A stretch of DNA of 64,000 nucleotides. Source: Terrimonas_A sp051954695. GTDB taxonomy: Bacteria; Bacteroidota; Bacteroidia; Chitinophagales; Chitinophagaceae. Shown piece after piece: positions 53,274-62,000 of this stretch (its first letter is position 1; the number at the start of each line of letters is the position of its first letter). Position numbers and translations under genes: made by a program. The notes under the pieces were generated by a model. The model was given only the letters and a program-made list of their open reading frames with translations. It was not told where the DNA came from and ran no database searches. The stretch is taken from positions 7,361 through 71,360 of the forward strand of contig JBQCHL010000017.1 in the NCBI GenBank assembly GCA_051954695.1, given 5' to 3'.

Positions 53274-56266
53274 AACAAAGGAATTTTAACCATGAAAGAA
53301 TTGGTATCTTCTATTATTTCCACATTTCTGTCAGACAGGTAATGATATAATGATTGCAGATTGATAAGACCCTGCCGGTTACTCGTTTCCACAAAATTCT
53401 TTTTCTGCATATTGTTCTTCACCACGATATAATCATCCTCTGTATAAATATCAATCACCAGTGGGCTCTCTTCATCGATAATATTATGCTTGATCGCATT
53501 CTCGATCATGTTCTGCAAAGTAACCGGTGCAATTTTCCGGTGATTATATTCTTCCGGAACTGAAAAATTCACCTGCAGGCCTTTTTCAAATCTTGTTTGT
53601 TGAAGAAGCACATAGGTTTCTGCAAACTTTATTTCACTAACCAAAGGGACGGTTTCACTATCCCGGCTCTTCAATATATACCGGTAGGTCTTGCTCAGGC
53701 TTTCCAGGAACTCGCCTGCCAGCTTGGGATTCACTCTTATCAGGCTGCTCAGGGAAGTAAGAGAATTGAAAAGAAAATGTGGGTTCAGTTGTTGCTTCAG
53801 ATTTTCATACATCACCTGTGCCTTTTCCTTTTCCAGCAACTGCGATTTGTTTTCAAGCCTCAACAGTTTTTCTCTTTGTTTAATACGGTACCGGTAAATG
53901 AAAAAGCTGAGCCCAAGAAGAAGTGCAACCGAAGTAATGCGAAAGAGCCAGGTTTTATAGAAAACAGTGTCAATCTTAATAAGGATTGATTTTTCTTCCG
54001 TATTCCAGTTGGTAGGATCAGAAGAAGATTTATAACGGAAAGTATATGCGCCTCCGGGCACATTGGTATAATTAGCCAGCCGGTTCTTCGTATGTATCCA
54101 ATCCTTATCAAAACCTTCCAATTTATAAGCATACCAGGTTTCGCGGGGATTGGAATAGTTGAACGCCGTCAGCTCAATGGTAAAAAAGCCTTGCGAAGCT
54201 GAAAGATGTATTTCCTTTTTATCTGTAGCATCCAATACCCGTGGTGACGGATTATCCGGGATAGTGAATGAAGAAATGATCGTGTTGCTGGCAATATTCT
54301 TTTCACTGTACTTTAATGGATCAAAGGATACAAAGCCGTCATAAGTAGGATAAACAAACATGCCATTCTTCAGAGTGTAGGAGCCCTGGTCATTGAACTG
54401 TATATCAGGAAGGCCGTCTTCCATATTAAAGCGCTTAAAGGTATTCCGGTCTTTATCCAGCATCAGTATCCCTCTTGTAGTAGCAAGCCATAAACGATCT
54501 TCTTTATCTACATTGAGGCCGGATATCTGCAACGACTCCATGGCGTGTATATCCGAGTAGGTGGTAAACTTCCCGGTTGTGTAGTCATAGGAAGCCAGGC
54601 CATAATAACTGCTGAACCATATAATTCCTTTTTTATCTTCAGCAATGGACGTAATAATATTGCCGATAGGATTGTCCTTTGTTCCTAATGCTTCCCAGTG
54701 CTTAACTTCTTGCTGCCTGGTGTCATAAAGAAGCAGTCCGCGCCCATTTAATCCCAGCCATAGGTTACCCCGGCTGTCTTCCAGCATGCAACGGGCCCCG
54801 TAACCAGCATACGCCTTTAATACTGGATGTTGATGAAGGCTATGAAAAGTGTAGCTCCCTGGCAATTTGTAATAGAAGCCTCCATTGCTTGCAAACCAGA
54901 TATTTTTGTTCCGGTCCTGTAGTATCTGCCAATAAAAAGAATTAGGTAAAGAATCTTCTTTATTAAAGAACCTCATCTTACCAGAAGATCTTTCGTACAG
55001 ATTTATACCAGTAGCGGTACCGATCCACATATTACCATCATCGTCACAAAAAAGTGCGCGGATGGAATTATTATGGATCATTTTATTTCCTGTCACTTCA
55101 TTCCTGTTGAACAATATACTTTTTTTGGAACCAGCAAATTGTTTCACCAGGCCTGTTCCCGTCCCCATCCACAAATTGCCCTCTTTATCTTCTGCAATAG
55201 TTCGGCACCATACATGCGGCCTGATAAGTTTCAGTGGCTCCGGGAAAAAAATATTGAAGAGATTATAATCCGGTTGAAAATAAGCAGCCCCCGATCCCTC
55301 CGTACCAAGCCACATAAAACCCTGCTTGTCCATAAATATCCTGTTGATATGGTTCTCCGGGATGCTTGTGGCTATACGGCGATCATTTACAACAGCGGTG
55401 AAAGAATTGTCTGTAGTGTTCACTCCAACCAATCCATTCCATATAGTGCCCAGCCAAAGCCGGTTGCTGCGGTCAACATAGATATCAATGATCCGGTCGA
55501 ATGCACCGGCATCTCCATAGCGGTGGCTGGTGATTTCCTGGAACTCTGTATTATTATTGGTCCCCTTATACAACAGCGCTCCTTTATCATACCGGGTGGC
55601 CCACACAACTCCATTGCTATCGATCACTACTTTATGCACTCCCAACTCTTTTCCCGGACTCATATGCAGCATGTGGCTGGTCTTATTCACTACATTATAT
55701 ACCAGTATACCCGTATTGGTTGCGATGTATGCTTCCTCCCGGTAAACATATCCCTCATACATCGGCACCCTCACCATTGGATCGTTATTAGCAGAACTGC
55801 CAAATGAAAATCTTTTATGTACGGTATTATAAAAAGCAATTCCTTTTTCGGTCAGCAGGCAAAGGCTGTCACCCGATGGCCGGATTTCATTTACGCCAAC
55901 GCCCCTGGTAGCTGCTACCAGTTCAAAATGTTTGGTAGGATAATCAAACCGGTAAAGGCCATTGCCATAACCAAACCATATATCGCCATATACATCGCAA
56001 AAAATAGTGCGGACAAAATCGGTGGGGATGGAAAAACTGTCTTTGTTATTGAAGAAAAAATTGGTGACGCGGTAGCCATCATAGCGGTTAAGGCCGCTCA
56101 ATGAACCAAACCAGATATACCCGTATTTATCCCTGGCAATCGGGCTCACAACGCCATCGCCCAGTCCGTCCTTGGCACTAACCCGGCGGAAATTGTAGGA
56201 TGGTGTTTGCGCCAGGCTGCTGAAGGAGATCAGAAAAAGCAACACTGACAGGTATACTAGTCGCAT
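53270..56266 (-). CDS. LytS-type sensor histidine kinase with periplasmic propeller and Y_Y_Y domain
   Basis: The 998-residue protein has a signal peptide (MRLVYLSVLLFLISFSSLAQ), two seven-bladed propellers built from Reg_prop repeats (WFGSLSGLNRYDG, LWLGTIWNGL, MWIGTATGINLYER and many more, to about residue 660), a Y_Y_Y domain (about 680-760), one membrane helix (about 770-790) and a His_kinase domain (LKQQLNPHFLFNSLTSL with the His; NMIENAIKHN). This layout is used by Bacteroidota to sense glycans or other extracellular compounds. The start is set at ATG 56266, directly before the signal peptide; the longer frame uses a TTG. Confidence 0.93.
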   Translation of the reverse strand: MRLVYLSVLLFLISFSSLAQTPSYNFRRVSAKDGLGDGVVSPIARDKYGYIWFGSLSGLNRYDGYRVTNFFFNNKDSFSIPTDFVRTIFCDVYGDIWFGYGNGLYRFDYPTKHFELVAATRGVGVNEIRPSGDSLCLLTEKGIAFYNTVHKRFSFGSSANNDPMVRVPMYEGYVYREEAYIATNTGILVYNVVNKTSHMLHMSPGKELGVHKVVIDSNGVVWATRYDKGALLYKGTNNNTEFQEITSHRYGDAGAFDRIIDIYVDRSNRLWLGTIWNGLVGVNTTDNSFTAVVNDRRIATSIPENHINRIFMDKQGFMWLGTEGSGAAYFQPDYNLFNIFFPEPLKLIRPHVWCRTIAEDKEGNLWMGTGTGLVKQFAGSKKSILFNRNEVTGNKMIHNNSIRALFCDDDGNMWIGTATGINLYERSSGKMRFFNKEDSLPNSFYWQILQDRNKNIWFASNGGFYYKLPGSYTFHSLHQHPVLKAYAGYGARCMLEDSRGNLWLGLNGRGLLLYDTRQQEVKHWEALGTKDNPIGNIITSIAEDKKGIIWFSSYYGLASYDYTTGKFTTYSDIHAMESLQISGLNVDKEDRLWLATTRGILMLDKDRNTFKRFNMEDGLPDIQFNDQGSYTLKNGMFVYPTYDGFVSFDPLKYSEKNIASNTIISSFTIPDNPSPRVLDATDKKEIHLSASQGFFTIELTAFNYSNPRETWYAYKLEGFDKDWIHTKNRLANYTNVPGGAYTFRYKSSSDPTNWNTEEKSILIKIDTVFYKTWLFRITSVALLLGLSFFIYRYRIKQREKLLRLENKSQLLEKEKAQVMYENLKQQLNPHFLFNSLTSLSSLIRVNPKLAGEFLESLSKTYRYILKSRDSETVPLVSEIKFAETYVLLQQTRFEKGLQVNFSVPEEYNHRKIAPVTLQNMIENAIKHNIIDEESPLVIDIYTEDDYIVVKNNMQKKNFVETSNRQGLINLQSLYHYLSDRNVEIIEDTNSFMVKIPLL

Positions 56267-56421
56267 AACCCTGAAAGTAAACCACCTGCCACTATCTTCA
56301 AAATTTAGCCGGCGAAGTGGGGTAAATGTCAATTGGAACGTATGAGGTACGGAAGGATCTGCACCTGCCAGTGTTGCTGGAAAAAGGGTACGGTACGGTT
56401 AGGGTACTGTTATGTAAAGCG

Positions 56422-56853
56422 TCATTTGCGTTGCGGTTTGGGATACGAAGCATTGATCATCGTATCAGACAGGATTGTGTAACAAGCAGTCCATGCCTGC
56501 TTCACTTCAGGCACCCAATCCCTTCCCATGCCTTGCTCAAGTGTCCAGAACAGTGCGTTGCCTACTGCTGCATAGTGTTCTGCTTTCACACCGTAACGGA
56601 CATGGCGGCGTGCCATTTCGGAAATATCATCTGTCAGCTTATCTATCTGGTGCAACCGGCCTACGATCAAATTGACCATAGCCAGCAGCTTCTGATATTG
56701 CTCTCCCAGGTCTTTGGGAAAGAGACGACGCAGGCCGGGGTGCTCCATGAACAGTTTGCTGTAAAACACATCACCTACTAATTTGGGGTCAATACGTCTG
56801 AAAGGCCCCCAGGTATTCTTTACCAACTGTATTTGTTCTACTGTTAAACCCAT
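56422..56853 (-). CDS. Single-domain globin
   Basis: A 143-residue heme protein of the flavohemoglobin-type globin family without a reductase part. The proximal histidine is His84 in MARRHVRYGVKAEHY, where VKAEHY is the family's typical F-G sequence, and WTLEQGMG and KQAWTACYTILSDTMI form the G and H helices. It should bind O2 or NO; possible roles are NO detoxification or oxygen sensing. Not linked by operon to its neighbours. Confidence 0.9.
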   Translation of the reverse strand: MGLTVEQIQLVKNTWGPFRRIDPKLVGDVFYSKLFMEHPGLRRLFPKDLGEQYQKLLAMVNLIVGRLHQIDKLTDDISEMARRHVRYGVKAEHYAAVGNALFWTLEQGMGRDWVPEVKQAWTACYTILSDTMINASYPKPQRK

Positions 56854-56944
56854 ACATCATCTTTACACGTATCAAAAATCATACATCGCGACCGGCCCGG
56901 CAATATTGTTTATACCAGGCGTGGCAAAAGCTGATTAAAGCGTA

Positions 56945-56976
56945 ATAAAAAGCCTGCATTCAAGAAGTGCAGGCTT
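56945..56976 (-). terminator. Intrinsic terminator after the 44-residue peptide gene
   Basis: AAGCCTGCA/TGCAGGCTT form a perfect 9-bp stem with a 9-nt loop; on the minus strand TTTTTATTACG follows. It lies 23 nt after the stop codon of the small peptide gene. Confidence 0.85.
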
Positions 56977-56998
56977 ATTTATATTAGTCACCGTCCTG

Positions 56999-57133
56999 TT
57001 ATGAAACGTCCAGGCTGCTTACGTCAGCACAGCAGCACATGTCACCAATAATTGCTGAGAAAGAACCCGGATCGCTGGCTTCTGTTTGCTGCAGGTGTAA
57101 TAAACCGGCAGTTAGCAGAAGCCGAAGGTTCAT
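56999..57133 (-). CDS. Small peptide gene (44 residues) with a tri-cysteine motif
   Basis: The frame from ATG 57133 encodes a 44-residue peptide: a hydrophobic start (MNLRLLLTAGLLHLQQ), an acidic/polar middle (TEASDPGSFSAIIGD) and MCCCADVSSLDVS at the end. A -7-like CATCTTTG box with a TTG about 17 nt further upstream lies within the 60 bp before the ATG, and a clear terminator follows, so the unit has the layout of a real gene. I recognise no family. A leader/core organisation as in modified peptides is possible, but no modifying enzyme gene is nearby. Confidence 0.5.
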   Translation of the reverse strand: MNLRLLLTAGLLHLQQTEASDPGSFSAIIGDMCCCADVSSLDVS

Positions 57134-57401
57134 AGTAAAGGTTTAAGGTTAATGGTCATTATTGATTGACAACACAAAGATGAAGCTCTACAGCCTTTCC
57201 AAAAAATAGAAACCGGTGAGGTGTAGGAAATAGCTGATGAAATGTAGATACTTTGTAGTAGATGACATATCAGTGAACACAAATAACAAGTGTTAGTCAA
57301 TAATAATAGTAGTGAAAACGGTTTACTTGATTTTTGATACGTTTCACTCAGTTTGACTTTTCATAAGAAGAACACGTCCGTAGCTTAGCCATTTGTTAAT
57401 T

Positions 57402-58052
57402 ATGAAACAACGTGTTTACTTTTTTCTTTTATTAAACCTTAATACCTATATGATGCAGGCACAAACCTCTCCCACGCTTACTGGTGAATATCAACTGCAT
57501 GGAGTAATGGAAATGGCTTCAGGTCTTTTATTGAAGCCCGACAGTAGTTTTGAGTTCTTCTTTTCTTATGGAGCTATGGACCGCAGCGGCAGGGGAAAAT
57601 GGCAATGGATCGAAAAAGACAGTCTCCTTGTTTTAAATACTCCTGCTCCTGATCGCCATACGGCAGATTATACTTTACTGCAAAGCCGGAAAGACACGGG
57701 CGACTTTACTGCTATTCACATCAATGACAAGAATATATATTTTCTCAGCTACACACAGGTGCGTATCCACACTGATTCCGGGATAATTGAAGGGGCAACA
57801 GACAATAAAGGCTTTTTTACCATTCCCCGGCAACCCATCAAAAAAATTGAGTTATTGTTTGAGCTTTGCCCGGAACGTTTCTCTTCTTTTACCATTACCA
57901 ACAGCAACCATACTTATTTTGAGTTTCGCTTTGAGCCATGGATCACTGAAGTGTATTTCAACAATGTGGTGCTGAAACCCACAAAGGATGGGTTGGAAGG
58001 CGGACATCCCCTGCTGCAGGGCCAGCAATACAAATATCAAAAACTGGATTAA
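57402..58052 (+). CDS. Secreted protein of unknown function
   Basis: A 216-residue exported protein: signal peptide (MKQRVYFFLLLNLNTYMMQA) and a beta-rich mature part with a LTGEYQLHGVMEMASGLLLKPDSSF start, FFFSYGAMDRSGRGKWQWI, and a C-terminal carboxypeptidase-regulatory-like stretch (GIIEGATDNKGFFTIP). No catalytic motif was recognised. The ATG at 57402 starts at the signal peptide; the frame begins three codons earlier. It ends in a perfect palindrome shared with the convergent PorP/SprF gene. Confidence 0.7.
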   Translation: MKQRVYFFLLLNLNTYMMQAQTSPTLTGEYQLHGVMEMASGLLLKPDSSFEFFFSYGAMDRSGRGKWQWIEKDSLLVLNTPAPDRHTADYTLLQSRKDTGDFTAIHINDKNIYFLSYTQVRIHTDSGIIEGATDNKGFFTIPRQPIKKIELLFELCPERFSSFTITNSNHTYFEFRFEPWITEVYFNNVVLKPTKDGLEGGHPLLQGQQYKYQKLD

Positions 58053-58088
58053 AAGAGAGAGCCATGCACGTGCATGGCTCTCTCTTTT
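58051..58088. terminator. Bidirectional intrinsic terminator, perfect 38-bp palindrome
   Basis: The sequence begins with AAAAGAGAGAGCCATGCA and continues with its exact reverse complement after the central CG, giving a hairpin with A- and T-tracts on both sides. It includes the last two bases of the stop codon of the plus-strand gene and lies 18 nt from the stop of the convergent gene. Confidence 0.9.
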
Positions 58089-58106
58089 AAAAATGTCAAT
58101 TCTGTT

Positions 58107-58979
58107 TTATTTCAGCCTGAAGAGCAGGCCAACTTCCCATTGCTGGCCATAGCCATCTTTATTGTTGCTGCCATATCCGATATTCAACTCACCCATATCT
58201 TTTACTGTAACACCAAGCATGCCCAATACACTGCCTGTGCTTTGGTACAACAGGCTTGCATGAAATACTTTTTCATATTCCATTTGTAGGCCTCCTGCAA
58301 ACAGGTTCTTCTGATTGATGAAATGTTTGAATGATGCCAGTGGTTTGAGATTGATATTTTCTTCCGCTGCGAAAGAATAAGAGGCCATTAACTGAAAGAT
58401 CGGAAGATCACTTGGCCGGATGCTTTCTTTTTGCACAGCCCTGCGAAGGTTCATCAGTGAACCGGCAAAGGTGAATTTCTTATTTTCATATACAGCGCCA
58501 AACTCGCCGTCAATATAGACTCCTTTTTCATTGAAAGCCCTTACAGCAGGATCGATAGCTCCATCACTCCCCATCGCTGCCATATTAAGGCGCTCACGAT
58601 AGGTGTTAAGGCCTACACCCATCCGGAGTTTTTGGGTTTCACTGAAATCAAGGCGGTAAGAATAGTTAAATCTTGCATTCACCCTTTGCAGTGCCCCGGC
58701 TTTGTTACTTGACACAAGCACTCCAGCGCCGGAGTGGGTGCTGAAGCCGAGATCACCGGCAAAAGTGATAACCGTAGGCGCTCCATCAAACCCGATCCAA
58801 CTTCTGTTTGCCAGGCCATATAAGACCGGTTTTTTGCTTGCTCCTGCATAAGCTCCGTTCCAAAGATAGCCATGCCTGTAATACTGGCTGATCGGATTAT
58901 TGGTATAAGTCTGCGCTGAAGCCGCATATCCGGTAAGCAGGCAGGTCAGCATAACTATACAGATATAAGTGCTTTTCAT
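58107..58979 (-). CDS. PorP/SprF-family type IX secretion membrane protein
   Basis: A 290-residue outer-membrane protein: signal peptide (ending GYAASA), the family start QTYTNNPISQYYRHGYLWNGAYAG, the RSWIGFDGAPT signature, and beta strands ending in VGLLFRLK. PorP/SprF proteins accompany type IX secretion and often pair with one large substrate carrying a CHU_C C-terminus; that substrate is the next gene upstream, 25 nt away on the same strand. Confidence 0.92.
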   Translation of the reverse strand: MKSTYICIVMLTCLLTGYAASAQTYTNNPISQYYRHGYLWNGAYAGASKKPVLYGLANRSWIGFDGAPTVITFAGDLGFSTHSGAGVLVSSNKAGALQRVNARFNYSYRLDFSETQKLRMGVGLNTYRERLNMAAMGSDGAIDPAVRAFNEKGVYIDGEFGAVYENKKFTFAGSLMNLRRAVQKESIRPSDLPIFQLMASYSFAAEENINLKPLASFKHFINQKNLFAGGLQMEYEKVFHASLLYQSTGSVLGMLGVTVKDMGELNIGYGSNNKDGYGQQWEVGLLFRLK

Positions 58980-59004
58980 TTTATTGGATTTAATAGGACA
59001 TAAG

Positions 59005-62000
59005 TTATTTAATGATCGTAATTGACCCTTTCCTGATCACTTTACCATTAACGGTCAGTACATAGAAATAGGTATCGTCTGCTAAAGGCCTGTTCTGGAC
59101 CTTGCCATCCCAGTTATTGGTATAGTTCTGTTTCTCATATACCACCTTTCCTGAGCGGTCGAATACCTGCAGCCTGTTGTTCGGGTATGCATCGATGTTC
59201 TTGATCTCGAAACGGTCATTGATGCCATCTCCATTAGGAGTGATGATAATCTTAGGCTCGATCACTGCAAGATCATCCGTAACTGCAATGGAAATGCTGC
59301 CTGTAGTTGTACAACCTGCTGCGCTGGTTGCAATCACAGAATAAACTGTGTTAGTAAGCGGACGTGCTACAGGATTCAGGCTTTGTGCATCATTGAGGCC
59401 GGTAGCCGGGCTCCATTGCACAGAAGCAATATCTGATCCGGTAATGGTCAGTTGACTACTGTTACCCTTTGAAAGGCTGGTGCCTTTATCACTGCTGATG
59501 GTGAACACAGGGTTGGGGTTGACAGTGATGCGGAAAGTTTTTATTACTTCGTCTGTACCGCCATCTTGAGCACCTCCATTATCTTTTACTTTCACAGATA
59601 CCAGGGCTGTACCTGCAACATTGGACATTATTGTATACCTGATCTGTGCTGTAGAACCTGTACCACTTATGGTCAATGATCCGAACAGGGGACTGTTATC
59701 AGAGCTTACAGAAAGGGTAGTGGTCTGACCGGCTTCAGGTCCGGCAGAAATGCCTGTCAGGTCAATAGTCTGCGGTGTGTTCACAAAGCAGAGGGCTTTA
59801 TCTCCAGGCTGATCCAGGGTCGGCCCTTCATTCACATCTGTTACTTGTACTGTAATGGACTCTTCCAGCCACAAGCCAGACTGTGTAGCGGCCCGTACTC
59901 TTACAGTAAAGGTTGATCTCTCTTCATAATTGAAGGAAGCGTTTGACAGCAACTGGTTTCCATTAATAGTGAACAGTTGGTTGTCTGTATCGCCTGCACC
60001 ACTCACCAGGGTGAAAATGAAAGTGGCAGACGGGTCAAATGAGGATGCACTCAATGTGCCGGCAAGCGTTCCGGTAGGTTTATTCTCATACAACACAGCC
60101 TGGTTAAAATTGATGGCCGTAGGTGCTTCATCTTTAATAGTAAGCGTTCCGGCAGTATAACTGATCGTATAGTTAGCCGCTGACGCTCCCGACACCTCAA
60201 TAGCATAATCTCCAGGGAGGCTGGCCTGCGTGGCAGTGGTGCTGAAAACAGGCTCAGCAGTCAGCACTTCCGGTCCTTCATTACTCAGGAATCCGGAATA
60301 GCTCGCTGTAAATACAGGATTCGGAATTCCTGCAAACCGTACTTTATTGTCAGCAGTTATCATCAGCGCTTTGGCAGTGACGTTGCCTGTTGTAGTTGCA
60401 TTTTGTGTTGTAAGTGAATAATTGGCTTTGTCAGCTCCTGATAACACAAATCCACCGGCAGTAATGGTTTTGCTATTGCCAACATTTTTATTGTCAAAGT
60501 CTGCTGTACCGGAAACCTGTACATTATCGGCTCCGATAACGCCACTAAGCTGATAGTTCGCGGGCGCAAGAACAATGCCTGTTGTTCCATCGTACTCTTT
60601 ACTGATAACAGGGCTGCTGTTTAAAGTAAGAGTGAGTTCGCGGGCGGTGATATTACCGGTGGTTGTAGCATTTGTTGTGCTGATCGTGTAGTTGCTCATA
60701 TCTGCTCCTGCAAGGATGAAACTTCCTACATTGATCGTTTTGTTATTTCCGGCCTGGGCATCTCCATACTGAGCGTTACCGCTTACTGAAACAACATCAC
60801 TACCGGTAATACCGGTTAGTGAATAATTCGCTGCAACAAGAATTGCATTTGTATTGCCGTCATACACCTTAGTGATCTCCGGGCTGCTGTTGAGCGACAC
60901 GGTAATGGTTTTTGCCGTGATGTTGCCACTTGTTGTACCAGTTGTTGTGGTCAGATTGTAGTTTAGTTTATCCGCACCGGCAAGAACAAAATTGGTCACG
61001 GAAATAGTTTTACCGCTTCCGATATTCTTGTTATCGTATTCAGCAGTTCCTGATACCTTCACATCGTCACTATTCAGGACACCGGATAGTGAATAGTTGG
61101 CTTCAGCAAGAACAGCAGAAATATTTCCATCATATACTTTCGTGATAAGCGGGCTGGCATTGAGAGATACGGTAATTGCTTTTGCCGTAATGTTACCACT
61201 TGTTGTAGCCGTTGTTGTGGCAAGCGAATAGTTGCCCTGATCAACGCCCTGTAATGCGGCGCTGGTAACGGTAATAGTCTTACCGGTTCCCACTTGTTTG
61301 GTATCATAGCTGGCGGTTCCGTTTACAGACACATTATCGCTGCCGATCAGCCCGCTCAACTGGAAGTTACCTGCAGCCAGGGATGCTGCAGTAGTTCCGT
61401 CATATTCTTTGGTAATAACGGGCGTTGCATTTAAGGTGAAGGAAATAGATTTGGCAGTGATCTCACCTGTTGTAGAAGCGGTGGTAGTGGAAAGCGTATA
61501 ATTGTCTTTGTCCGCTCCTGCAAGAACAAAGTTGCCGGCGGTTACTGTTTTACCTGTTCCTGCGTTTTCGTTATCATACGAGGCAGTACCCGTAACTGTT
61601 ACCTGTTCACCGGCTACCACTCCGGCAATACCGAAGTTACCTGCGGCCAGCGATGCCGCCGTTGTGCCATCATATACCTTAGTGATTGCAGGTATTGCGA
61701 TCAGTATAACGCTTACTGATTTTGGTGTGATATTTCCGGTAGTGTTGCCGCTGGTGGTTGCGAGAGTGTAATTATCTTTCTGAGCTCCCGAGAGTGTGAT
61801 ACCCGTAACAGTAATATTTTTTGTTGTACCAATACTTTTATCTGCATAGCTGGCTGTACCACTGGCTGTCACAGCATCGCTTCCTACAATACCAACTAGT
61901 GTATAGTTACCTGCTGCCAGAGTAGCATTTGTATTTCCATCATATTCTTTCGTGATAAGAGGTGTGGCATTAAAGGTAAGAGTAAGACTTTTGGGCAGCA

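Noticed and set aside
55073..55807. 244-residue plus-strand frame opposite the propeller kinase
   Set aside because: Antisense shadow of the Reg_prop repeats; no start signals or known domain.
60580..61965. CRISPR-like array suggested by regular spacing
   Set aside because: The 270-bp period is within a coding frame and corresponds to YDG protein repeats that differ at the DNA level.
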